The notes under the pieces are model-generated. The model worked only from the letters and a program-made list of their open reading frames with translations, was not told where the DNA came from and searched no databases. A program made the translations under genes and the position numbers. From Ariolimax columbianus (taxonomy: Eukaryota > Mollusca > Gastropoda > Stylommatophora > Arionidae): a stretch of 64,000 bases of DNA. The stretch covers positions 97,006,172 through 97,070,171 of the forward strand of contig JAVGWX010000005.1 in assembly GCA_036924085.1 (NCBI GenBank), given 5' to 3'. Of this stretch, positions 1 to 12,800 are shown piece by piece (position 1 is the first letter of the stretch; each line of letters opens with the position of its first letter).

Positions 1-296
1 AAATTCTGCCTTTGTTTCAAAAAGCAAGGCTTGTGCTGCAAACAGCCAATGATTTAAAATTGTTCCACACCCACTATATTCTCCGGATTTAGCTCCATCA
101 GACTTTTTTTCTTTTCCCAAAACTTAAAAAACAGCTGAAAGGAAATCATTTTGACAATGACGAAGATGTCATGCTGGCTTGTGATAACTGGTTTAGTTAG
201 AAAAATAGGTTACTTTAGTCTGAAGGTCTTTTCAAGGTCACACAGAGATGTCAGAAATGTATAAATTCAGGTGGTGACTACATTGAGAAGGAATAA
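1..296 (+). mobile_element. mariner transposase remnant (C-terminal part)
   Basis: Two frames read as the end of a mariner transposase. VPHPLYSPDLAPSDFF (about 60-110) matches the mariner YSPDLAPSDF block. After a frameshift come KLKKQLKGNHFDNDEDVMLA and, ending at a TAA at 294-296, RCQKCINSGGDYIEKE. It is broken by at least two frameshifts and a stop. The 5' part lies outside the window and no terminal repeat was identified. It lies in an intron of the ATPase gene. Confidence 0.85.
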
Positions 297-367
297 GCAC
301 TGTGCCATTTTTAACTTTCTCCTCCTACTCCTGCATGGTCAGGGTAAAGACTTATGACAAACCCCTT

Positions 368-575
368 GTACATTCATACTCAATTTAACCATTTTTGTCA
401 ATGCTAATGTTTATCATATATATTCATACATAATGTTTACAATATATGCTCATACTAATTTTTATCATATATGTTCATACTATTGTTTACCATATGTGTC
501 GTATTCTAATGTTCACCATTTATCTTCATACTAAAATTGACTGCACATGTTCATACTAAAGTTTATTTCCCCAAG
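368..575. repeat. Degenerate AT-rich short tandem repeat
   Basis: About six diverged units of roughly 30-35 bp built on 'TGTTCATACTAATGTTTATCATATA'-like sequence (first 20: TGTTCATACTAATGTTTATC). It lies in the intron just before exon a. Confidence 0.6.
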
Positions 576-631
576 AACTCATGTTTGATATTGTTGACCC
601 TAAAGGTGTATTCTTTCCTTATGTTCTACAG

Positions 632-819
632 GATAACCAGAAGATTCAGATAGATGAAGACAGTCAGAGATTTCATTTTGCACTAACTGGGAAAACATGG
701 GATGTCATACGACAGCACTGTCCAGATCTGTTGAACAGGATTGTTGTACGTGGTGCAGTGTTTGCCCGGATGGCTCCTGAACAGAAGGGTCAGCTGGTAG
801 AGGTGCTTCAGGATGTTGG
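632..819 (+). CDS. ATP13A-like exon a: end of the P domain
   Basis: The acceptor is ...TTCTACAG at 631 and the donor GTAGGT starts at 820. It encodes residues 1-63 of the visible protein, including the conserved block [18 protein letters not shown] that precedes the hinge in P-type ATPases. It starts on a codon boundary and ends after two bases of a codon. An open frame runs back to an ATG at 581, but those bases are intron, because a strong polypyrimidine-AG lies at 605-631. Confidence 0.93.
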
Positions 820-3800
820 GTAGGTAACAGTTTGGCAGGCTTCATTGATTTATTCAAGATGTATTGGTGCAAATATAGTTATAAGATAATGTTGTGCTGT
901 TTTGTTTTGATTTGACCCAACACAGGCCACATCAAACATATACAGAGCCCAAACTGTCAAGAACAGAGAAAACCTATACTGGAGCAACTAAATGGTTACT
1001 TCTACCTAGGGCAGATAATAAATGATGGTAGATGTGAAAATGAAGTGAATATAAGACAATAGAATGACTAAAAACACATTAAATAAAAACTTTGCATCTT
1101 AATACCGGTTTGGAAGCCTCTGCAGAGTCTGTATACAACTAGTTTCATTTACATAACAGGATAAATATAATGTCATCCAGGCAAATAACAAATAAAGAAA
1201 AATGAACGTGATTAGGTGTTATACATATTCATCATTATTGCACAGTGCAGAAAGGGTGACGATGAGCAAGTAGTTGGAGGACAAAATAGAAGTCCTTGAA
1301 ATGGGGATACACAGAATTAGGGGTTGTGCTTAGCAGAAATAAAAGCAAATGCATACAGAAATCCTGACAAGATCAGGAATGGAAAGAGAAATACTGAAAG
1401 ACAAGCAAATTAGACAAATCAAATATTGTAGATATATAAACAGACATGACAACACAATAGGCCAATCACCTGTGCTGAACAGAGGGAGTAAAATGGTATG
1501 ATCAAGTCACTAATATGGGACTGTAGGAAAGAACCTGACTATTGGTAGTGGGACTTAACATAGTGAGAAAGTCACAGAACAGCTAAAAACAATACAAGAC
1601 AATCTCTGTTCAAGAATCAGCAAGGCAAGGGAAGCAGAGGCTGACCTAAACAGTCTTGAAGTATAGAGCTTGTGATGAACATAAAACCAACAGAAAAGAC
1701 AAGAACAGAGATGAAAAAGAATGGCACAGGACAGGGAGACTTGATGTGTATTTATTGAAGATATGTGCTCTATAGGGAGCTGAAAGATTTTGATTGATTT
1801 AATTGTTTTTGTTTTATAGTAATTGGAGGCATTAAGGATAAGAGATGTCAAGGAAAACACAGAAGAACAATGTGAGATATAATGAGAACAGAGCACCTGA
1901 AACATTCCAGAGTGTTGTCAAATTGATTGATTGTCAGCACTTTATGGCGTGACAAATGAAGATGATTAATGTTTCGGTGTAGTCTATTGTGTTCCCTCAT
2001 ATGTGAGACAATCTTTTCATAATGGTTCATTTTGTCAGTCTGCACATTGAACATTTATTGCCTTACTTTTCCAGGTACTACGTCGGTATGTGTGGGGATG
2101 GTGCTAATGATTGTGGTGCTCTGAAAACTGCACACATGGGCATCTCTTTATCAGAAGCTGAGGCATCAGTAGCATCACCATTCACATCCAAAACTCCAAC
2201 CATCGAATGTGTGCCTAAGGTTATCAGGTATGTTGGATTGAATTTGTGATTCAGTAATACCAACTTGAGATGGATATTGATACTAAAACAAGTAACACAC
2301 AAATTATAAGGGGCAATAATAAAATATTATGCATATTCATGATTACTGTATGGTGTAGAAACATGGACAGTGAACAAATAGTTGGAAGAGAGAAATTAAG
2401 CCATTTAAATGTGGATGTAGTATATAAGAAAAGGGCATATCTCATGGAAAGAAAAAAAAAGAGGTTTTTGAAAAGTTGTGAATTAAAAGAGAAATATTGA
2501 ACGAAATTAGAATTGGGAGACAATTAAGATTTATTTGCCATTTCAAAAGACATAAAAAGACCTTGCTAAGAACTGTACTGGAAGGTTAAGTAGAAGGCAA
2601 ATGTGTCAGAGGAAAACATTGCTACAAGTTGGAGAGTAACATCAAGGGATGGACATGAATAAGTATGTCAGACAGATTGTACCATCAGGGACCAGGATGT
2701 TGAAATCCATTGCCGTTGATCTTTGATTTAGAGATGTTAACTAATCTTTGATTTTTTAGAAAGCAACTGATGTGAAGATTGTGTGACTGAACTATTAGAT
2801 TACTGATCTCTTACTTGATAGACATGGATTTGAACCGAGTTAAGATCTAGGTCTTTTCCTATTGGGATTGAAGTAAAAATCTAGTCTACACACTGTATAT
2901 CAACTGCCTGTTGTAGCTGCTTTTATTCCTCAGCCTGGTATACCCCCAGGTGAGATCCTATACTAACATCTGTGCCAGGTGAATAATAACTGACCAATAC
3001 CCCACCTAATATCAGGGCCAGGTGAAACTTACTGACTATATCCACACCACATTTCAGGGCCTAGTGAAATATACTGGTCAAGATCCCACCACATATCATG
3101 GACCGGTGAAATATATTGGCCAAGCTCCCACCACACATCAGGGCCCAGTGAAATATATTGGCCAAGCCCCCACCACACATCAGGGCCTGGTGAAATATAT
3201 TGGCCAAGCCCCCAACACATTTCAGGGCCTGGAGAAATATACTGGTCAAACCCCCACCACACATCAGGGCCTGGAGAAATATATTGGCCAAGCTCCCACC
3301 ACACATCAGGGCCTGGAGAAATATACTGGTCAAGCTCCCACCACACATCAGGGCCTGGAGAAATATATTGGTCAAGCTCCCACCGCACATCAGGGCCTGG
3401 AGAAATATACTGGTCAAGCTCCCACCACACATCAGGGCCTGGAGAAATATACTGGTCAAACCCCCACCACACATCAGGGCCTGGAGAAATATACTGGTCA
3501 AACCCCTACCACACATCAGGGCCTGGAGAAATATACTGGTCAAGTCCCCACCACACATCAGGGCCTGGAGAAATATACTGGTCAAGTCCCCACCACACAT
3601 CAGGGCCTGGAGAAATATACTGGTCAAACCCCCACCACACATCAGGGCCTGGAGAAATATACTGGTCAAACCCCCACCACACATCAGGACCTGGAGAAAT
3701 ATACTGGTCAAACCCCCACCACACATCAGGGCCTGGAGAAATATACTGGTCAAGCTCCCACCACGCATCAGGGCCTGGAGAAATATATTGGTCAAGCCCC

Positions 3801-6800
3801 TACCACACATCAGGGCCTGGAGATATATACTGGTCAAGCTCCCACCACACATCAGGGCCTGGAGAAATATACTGGTCAAGCTCCCACCACACATCAGGGC
3901 CTGGAGAAATATACTGGTCAAACCCCCACCACACATCAGGGCCTGGAGAAATATACTGGTCAAACCCCTACCACACATCAGGGCCTGGAGAAATATACTG
4001 GTCAAGTCCCCACCACACATCAGGGCCTGGAGAAATATACTGGTCAAACCCCCACCACACATCAGGGCCTGGAGAAATATACTGGTCAAACCCCCACCAC
4101 ACATCAGGACCTGGAGAAATATACTGGTCAAACCCCCACCACACATCAGGGCCTGGAGAAATATACTGGTCAAGCTCCCACCACGCATCAGGGCCTGGAG
4201 AAATATATTGGTCAAGCCCCTACCACACATCAGGGCCTGGAGAAATATACTGGTCAAGCTCCCACCACACATCAGGGCCTGGAGAAATATACTGGTCAAA
4301 CCCCCACCACACATCAGGGCCTGGAGAAATATACTGGTCAAACCCCCACCACACATCAGGACCTGGAGAAATATACTGGTCAAACTCCCACCACACATCA
4401 GGGCCTGGAGAAATATATTGGTCAAGCCCCCACCACACATCAGGGCCCGGTGAAATGTACTGGTCAAGCTCCCACCACACATCAGGGCCCGGCGAAATGT
4501 ATTGGTCAAGCCCCCACCACACATCAGGGCCCGGTGAAATGTACTGGTCAAGCTCCCACCACACATCAGGGCCCGGCGAAATGTACTGGTCAAGCTCCCA
4601 CCACACGTCAGGGCCCAGTGAAATGTTCTGACAAAACAGCCACCTCATTTCAGGGCAGGTGAAACTTAATGACCATATCCATACCTCACATCAGTGTCAG
4701 GTAATACATACTGACCATGATCCTGGCTCACATCAGGATCAGGGGAAACAACGACCATGACTCTCCACCTCACATCTATTCTGCACACCTGAAAATGAAC
4801 TGTTACAGCATCCTGGCCAACAAGTTGGGGTTTGACACTGTGACCCCTGAAGTGGTAAGCCCATTGAGATTTGCATTGCACTACAACCAAGAAGAGGGCT
4901 CAGGCTCACCTTCTTCAGTACTCCCTAGGATATTAGAACTGTAATCTAGTACCAAAACAAAAATCATCAAGAGCGAAGATCTCTATACGAGTAGCTTCTA
5001 CAACAGTAGCAACCTACTTTTGTGCAATTTGAAAGCTGCACCAGGGGCCCGAAAGTTGAACAAATAATAGTAACACTTATCTGTCAGGAATTTCGCAAGA
5101 AGTGACTATGGATGAATGGATATGGGGATGACTTCCTGTCTCATCCTGTAGGACAAAATTCAATGACTTGATGCATAAAGACCTAAGCTCTACAGGGAAC
5201 TGAGAAAGTTTTGATTTATTGACGATTTATTTATAATTTATTTAATTATTTTGTAATTGTTGCAGGGAAGGTCGAGCGGCCCTGGTGACCTCATTTGGTG
5301 TGTTTAAATACATGGCTTGCTATAGTCTGACCCAGTTTACATCTGTGCTCATCTTGTACTGGGTAAATTATCATTAATCATCATCAAGTGTTATGTCTCA
5401 TGTCATTCTTAACATCATCATCTTTGTAGTCACAGCACTAAAAAGCCAGAAAAATACTGAACTTAATGATTTAAGAGCAGTACTCTGTCAACTATGCCAG
5501 CAGTCTGCACCAAAAAGAGTAGTGGTACTGTGGGTTCCATCCCACTGTAACATCCAAGGCAACGAGGAGGCAGACAGACTGGCAAAAGAAGGTGCAAGAC
5601 TACCACAACCAGATTCTAGTGTGACCTACGAAGAGTCCAAAAGGCTTATTAGAGCCAGATACATGGCCAAATGAGAAACAGAACATACTGGCTACACACA
5701 CATTTTATTACCAGTTGAACAGAAGAGAGCAGGTCGTGGTCTTCAGACTCCGCACAGGCCACAACAGACTGAGGTACCACCTATTCAATAAACTGAAGAT
5801 AGGTGGTACTGACGAATGCACTTGTGGTACCGGGAAAATGAATGCTGAACATCTCCTGCAAAACTCCCCAACATTTGAGGACCAGAGAAAGCACATGTAG
5901 TCATCACCAGTGGAAACACTAGACAAGCTCTATGGCAGTGTCGACAGCCTCAGGAAGACCGCTGCTTTTTTTGAAAAAATACAGGTTGACGTTTGACAGC
6001 TTACGAAGAAGAAGTAATCTTTAAGATCATTATCCTTGTTATTCCTAAAGGTATTACCTGTGTCACTCTTAATACAATCACACTTGTCATCTTTTGAGAA
6101 CATCATCATTGTCATGTGTAATAACATCATCCTTAATGTCATCATTCTTGACACCCTTTGACATCATCCTTTCATGTCATCATCCTTGTCAACCTTTGAC
6201 ATGATCATCCTTTGACATGATCATCCTTTAATGTAATCATCATTTAATGTAATCATCATTTGACATCATAATGTCATCATCCTTTTCACCATTTGACATC
6301 ATCATTCTTTAATGTCATCATCCTTGTCACACTTTGACATCATAATCCATAATATCATCATTCTTGTCACCCTTTGACATCATCACCCTTTGACATCATC
6401 ACCCTTTGACATCATCCTTTAATGTCATCATCCTTGTCACCCATTGACATCATTATCCATAATGTCATCATCCGTGTCACTTTTTGACATCCTTTGACAT
6501 CATAATCTTTTAATGCAATCATCCTTGTCACTCTTTGACATCGTCTTTCTTTGACATCATAATCCTTTAAAGTCATCATTCTTATCACACTTTGACATAA
6601 TCCTTAATGTCATAATCCTTGTAACCCTTTGACATAATCTTTTAATGTCATCGTTACCCTTTGTCATCATCATCCTTTGACATAATCCTTTTATGTCATC
6701 ATCCTTGTCATCTTTTAACATCATCCAAAATGTCATCATTCTTGTCACCCTTTGACATCATATTCTTTTAATATCATCTTTCTTGTCACTCTTTGATATC

Positions 6801-9800
6801 ATCATCCTTTAATGTCATCATTCTTGTCATCCTTTGACATCATAATCCTTTAATGTCATTCTTGTCAACCTTTGATCTCATTATCATTGTCTTTCTTTAA
6901 CATCACCTTCAACATCTCCATCCTCAGTGTCGTCCTCAAACATCATTGTCCATACATATCAATTGTTTAACTGTTCTTGCTGTGCCTGCAGCTTGGAGCC
7001 AATGCCACAGATGTCCAGTTCCTCTACATTGACCTTCTTCTGATCACATCATTCAGTGTCACCTGTAAGTGCTCAGTTTCATCTCTTTTGTTGGTCTGTC
7101 ATGTCTTTTCAGATTTATCTCTTTTATTATTCTGTCCTGTCTTTTCAGTCTTATCTCTTTTCTTATTCTGTCCTGTCTTTTCTGTTTCATCTCATCTGTA
7201 ATTTTATCTTGACTCCTGTTTCTTTATCTCATTTAATTTGAAGTACCTCACCACTATCCAATGAGTGGAAGACCAGTGTTAAAAATGATTCTACATGTGA
7301 ACAATATTAGACATCTATTTAAATTTCAACTGAAATATGCATTCATCAAGAATTGAACAAAAATGAACCATCTCAAATGACAACAAACTAAACTAAACAA
7401 TTGTCAATATTCAAGACAGAACAAAATCCTTAATAAAATTCAATAATGTGTGTCAGGAATGATGCTGTGCATTAGTTGTCACTGGTAGTTAACCACCACA
7501 CTGTATCATTGCTGATACTGTCACAAAATAGTACATCATTGCTGATACTGTCACAAAATAGTACATCATTGCTGATACTGTCACAAAATAATACATCATT
7601 GCTGATACTGTCACAAAATAGTACATCATTGCTGACACTGTCACAAAATAGTACATCATTGCTGATACTGTCACAAAATAGTACATCATTGCTGATACTG
7701 TCACAAAATAGTACAATATTGCTGATAAGTACATCATTGCTGATACTGTCACAAAATAGTACATCATTGCTGATAATGTCACAAAATAGTACAATATTGC
7801 TGATAAGTACATCATTGCTGATACTGTCACAAAATAGTACAATATTGCTGATAAGTACATTATTGCTGATACTGTCACAATATTGCTGTTACTGTCTGAG
7901 TGGGAAACACTCGATAGTCCTGCAATACAACTTTCCTAAGAGAGACAACTCTGACCTCAAACAACTGCTGCCTTGCAGATGGGCTGGGAACAGCTAAAGG
8001 CTAAGGAGGGCAACCTTACAGAAACGCCTGTTGAAATCGGATGCACTGGGCCACAGGCTTAATGAAACAGTGCAACGCTAATCGCTGTATGATGACGTCA
8101 CAACTTAAAAGAAGAAAGTATGGTGCTCATCCTGTGGAGTCTCGCCAGGCAATCAGAGTGCCGGGCCCCACGCCTCGAAGGGGCCCACCTAATGCTACTG
8201 GTGGTCACCCACCCATGTACTGTGGAGTCAATGACATGGGGCAAGAGCTATTGACCAAAAAACCAAGACCCTTAGAATACTACAGTGGAATGCGGAGGGA
8301 GTCCTTAACAAAAAAGGTTTCTCTAACAAATCGCCTGTATGAAGGCAAGATAGACATGGCATGTATCCAAGAAACGCACCTCAACAACAACCACAGATTC
8401 TCAATCAGAGGATACCAGACCTTCCGACTTGATAGAGAAGATCATAAAGGAGGGGTTCTGATACCGACACATAATTGCATACCAAGTAGCGCAGTACCTG
8501 TAAATCACACCGGACAAGCAGAAATTGTAGGAGTCGACATAATGACACAAAAAACGAAAATCCATATATTCAACCTGTATGGTCCATCCAACAAAGACCT
8601 GTCGCTCTCAAGTATGGAAATCAAGGACTCCAGCTGCCTAGTGGTTGGAGACTTCAACAGCCACTCGGAGAGGTGGGGATATTCAGACACAGACAGCAGA
8701 GGGGATGAAGTGGAAGACTGGGAGATAGACACAAACCTCTATCTTATCAATAGGCCGGACGACAGCCCTAGCTTCTATTCTAGAACATGGCATACGACCT
8801 CCACTCCAGACCTGGCTTTCTCCACAAGGGATATTTACCACGAAATAGACCGTCAAGGTGCTCGACCAATTGGCAGGTAGTGACCACAGGCCAATTACAC
8901 TAGATATTGATATGGAAGTAGGCCCCCAGGAAATAAAACCGCTGCCACGTTGGAACTGCAGACGAGCCGACTGGGACAGATTTGCAATGCTGACAGATGG
9001 ACTGTGTGAAACTATCAACACACGAAATAGCAATATGAAAGCTATGGTGGAAGCCTAAGCAAAGCAATACTGCAAGCAGCCACCGAGACCATCCCAAGAT
9101 GGGCAAGAAAAAACTACAAGCCATATTGGAATCATGAACTGCAGAAAGCTGAGGATGAAGTCTCAAATGCTAGGGACATGGCAGAGAGAGAGCAATCTAT
9201 GGGAGCAAATATCGCCCTCAAGGCCATCACTGTGAAATACAAAAGAACACTGAACCAAATAACAAGAGACAGTTGGAAAAAAAAACCGGAAAGCCTCAAT
9301 CTCGATAAAGAAGGGAACAAACTATGGAATTTAGTCAGAGCCATGAACAACGAAACACCATCAAATAAACAACTACCATCAAGCAGGGTGACAACATGCT
9401 TACTGGGAAAAAAGCAGCAAGCGCCTTTATAGAACATTATGCCAGAGCAAACCACATTGAAGTCCCTACAGAGAGGCAAAAACAGCAAAGAGGAAGTTAC
9501 TTTCAGTCCTGAACCAAAGCTGGAAAAGGGGAATTGTACCGCAGGCATGGAAAGACGCTGTACTTATACCAGTACCAAAGAAAGAAAAAGATAGAACAGA
9601 TCCAAATGGATACAGGCCTATCAGTCTACTGAGCTGTGTAGGAAAACTGATGGAGCGTATGATAAACACCAGACTGATGTGGCACCTGGAAGCAAAACAC
9701 ATTAATTCCACAGCAAGCAGGTTTTAGACAGCACAGATCCACTGAGGACCAGATCACTCTCATAGCCCAGGAAATAGAGGGCGCTTACCAGGAGAAAAAG

Positions 9801-12800
9801 CATACAGTAGCGGTTTGGGTGGATCTAGAGAAGGCATTTGACAAGGTGTGGAAAGAGGGACTTAAAGTGAAGTATGTGGGAAAATGTACGGATGGATCAG
9901 CCACTACCTCGAAAACAGAACAGCCAGAGTCCAAGTACAAGGGCAGATGAGCAAAAAGGTGACACTGGAGCAAGGAGTACCCCAAGGGGGAGTACTGTCA
10001 CCCACACTTTTCTGGTGTATATAAACAACATCATAAAGAATATACCAAGAAGAGTCCACAGCTTCATGTTTGCAGACGATCTGGCTATGTGGACCTCCGA
10101 AAAAAATCTCAGGATGCAGCAGGCCCTAACATCGTTGGAGGAGTGGGCGAAATCATGGCTGGTCAAAATAAACGAAGAAAAAACAACATGTACGATATTC
10201 TCGCTTTCAAATAAACCCCAGAACACCAAAATAAGTCTTAACGGCAAAATATATGCGGCCTAACGACAACCCAAACTTCTTGGGCGTCACATTTGATCGG
10301 CGCATGATATGGAAAAGTCAGATCAAGAGAAACTGAATGAGAGCCAGACAAAGAATGGCAGTCATGAGGAAACTTGCCTGGCACAAGCTTGGGAGCAGAC
10401 GAAAGAATACTGAAGAAACTGTATACTGGAAGAGTTAGACCAGTTCTCGAGTGTGGCATTGCGGCATGGACAACAGCAGCAAAAGGCGAACTTTGATAAA
10501 ATTAGCAAACTTCAAAACCAAGCCATGAGAGTTATAACAGGAGGCATGAAGTCAACGCCAATTGTAGAACTTGAAAAGATTACAAATCTGCAATCCATGA
10601 CTGACAGAAGAGACTGCAGAGCCCAGCAGCAAGCAGAGAAACTAAGAAGACTGACAGACCATCCAATGCAACAGAGACTAAATAGATTTGGAAAAAGGAA
10701 ACTAAAGCGGAGAAACTTTGCAGAAATAGTCAAAGCAAAGATGAGCGAAGACCCTATGAACACAATAACAACACCAAGGCCCATTCCTACTGTACGCAAA
10801 CCCACATGGAAGCAGCATATCATTCCGGAGGTGGTAGAAAATATACCAGGTATTGGAAACAACAACAGACAGACTGAACAAGAAAGGAGAGACATAACCC
10901 TGAGGTACATAGCGGAAAACTACAGAAGCATGGACTGGACCCATGCATACACCGACGGTTCTGTAACACACACAACACAGAATGGAGGGGGAGGGGTATC
11001 CCTGAGCCTACCAAATGGTAGAAAAAAAGACTGTCAGTGGCAACTGGAAAAATCTCAAGCAATTTCAGAGCGGAGGCAGAGGCACTGAAGGCTGCAGTAG
11101 AAGCCAGATAGTCCTGTTTACAGATGCCCTGGCCATGGTTACAGCACTAAAAAGCCAGAAAAATACTGAACTTAATGATTTAAGAGCAGTACTCTGTCAA
11201 CTATGCCAGCAGTCTGCACCAAAAAGAGTAGTGGTACAGTGGGTTACATGCCACTGTAACATCCAAGGCAACCAGGAGGCAGACAGACTGGCAAAAGAAG
11301 GTGCAAGACTACCACAATCAGATTCTAGTGTGACCTACGAAGAGTCCAAAAGGTTTCTTAGGGCCAGATACATGGCCAAAAGGGAAACAGAACATACTGG
11401 CTACACAAAAAATGATGCCTACTACCAGCTGAACAGAAGAGAGCAGGTCGTGGTCTTCATACTCCGCACAGGCCACAACAGACTGAGGTACCATCTATGC
11501 AATAAATTGAAAATAGGAGGCACTGACGAATAACCTTTACACCTCACGGTAGAAGAGGAGCGACTAAGTTAGGCACTGACGAATGCACCTGTGGCACAGG
11601 GAAAATGACCGCTGAACCTCTGCTGCAAAATTGCCTGACATATGAGGACCAGAGAAAGCACATGTGGCCATCACCAATGGCAACACTAGACAAGCTCTAT
11701 GGCAGTGTCGACAGCCTCAGGATGACAGCTGCTTTCTTCTTACAAATTCAAGTTGATGTCTGACAGTGTACGAAGAAGAAGAAAAAGAACCTGTTACTGT
11801 CACAACAAACTACGTTATTGCTGATAATGTCACAATTCACAGTATCATTACTGATAATGTTACAGCATACGCTATCATTGCTGATGTCACAACATACACT
11901 ATCATTGCTGATGTCACAAATCATTGCTGATGTTACAACATACAGTATTATTGCTGATTTCACTACATACAGTATCATTGCTGTTAATGTTACAAAGCAC
12001 AATTTAGAACACTACTTCATTGCATACTAACCCTACAAAAACATTACCAATTGTTCTAACAAAACAACTCATGTAACTTAAACACCTATTTCCAGTTAGC
12101 AGAACAGCCCCTTACGATGAACTTGTCAGAGAGAGGCCACTGGTCAGCCTTATTAGCCCCAGCCCTATTTTAGGTATCATCACACAGATGTTGCTGGTCA
12201 TCTCAGCTCAGACTTTCATGTTTTTCAATGTCAAGGATCAGCCTTGGTATGTACTACCAATCAAAACGTTTACGCTCCCTGTCAATCTCATTTCTGTCTG
12301 TCACTTCAAACTAGACACCATCTGTTCAAGAAATAAAAAAATTCATATACACAGACCTATGCCCATGTGAGGAAAACAATCATACTGAAGAAAACGTTTG
12401 ACAAGTCTGTGGACTTCATTAGAGAAGCATAGTGATCTTCACCACTGCAATTGAGGGACAAGCTGTATGGTGATAATAGAAGCCAAGTTTGAGGGAACTA
12501 AATGTGATTGTTGGATCCCATTACAATGCAGCCTAATTTTGCAAATGTGTGTTTTAGTCCAAAGCAATAGTTGCTATTTTGTATGTCAAATAGTCTTTTT
12601 CAAAATAAAATTCATTAATATTAAACAAACTGTGCTAAAATTATGATTAATTAGATCTAAAGAAACATAATTAAATTATCTATAACATAAAGTATTCATA
12701 ATAAAAATAGTATGTAGCGTTAAATGTCATTAATATAGAGGAGAAATAGCACTTAATTTTGTATTATATTTGCTCATGTATTTCTGTGTTATCCATATCA

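Noticed and set aside
581..631. Use of ATG at 581 as a start of the first exon
   Set aside because: The bases form the polypyrimidine-AG of a 3' splice site, and P5B ATPases need several hundred residues upstream of this point.
3022..4662. A 546-codon open frame reading [12 protein letters not shown] repeats
   Set aside because: It is the 42-bp array read in one frame. Other frames on both strands are equally open, the array lies in an intron, and there is no promoter, unique N-terminus or domain.
5431..6014. An 11-bp duplication around LINE A copy 1
   Set aside because: ATCTTT appears near both ends but the match does not extend, and the repetitive flanks make it meaningless.
7476..7997. 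A 173-codon Ser/Leu-rich frame
   Set aside because: It covers the 30-bp array and runs into the 5' end of LINE A.
8041..8280. An ORF1 of LINE A
   Set aside because: The frame in front of the endonuclease has no nucleic-acid-binding motif; part of it overlaps the module shared with SINEs, so it looks like 5' UTR.
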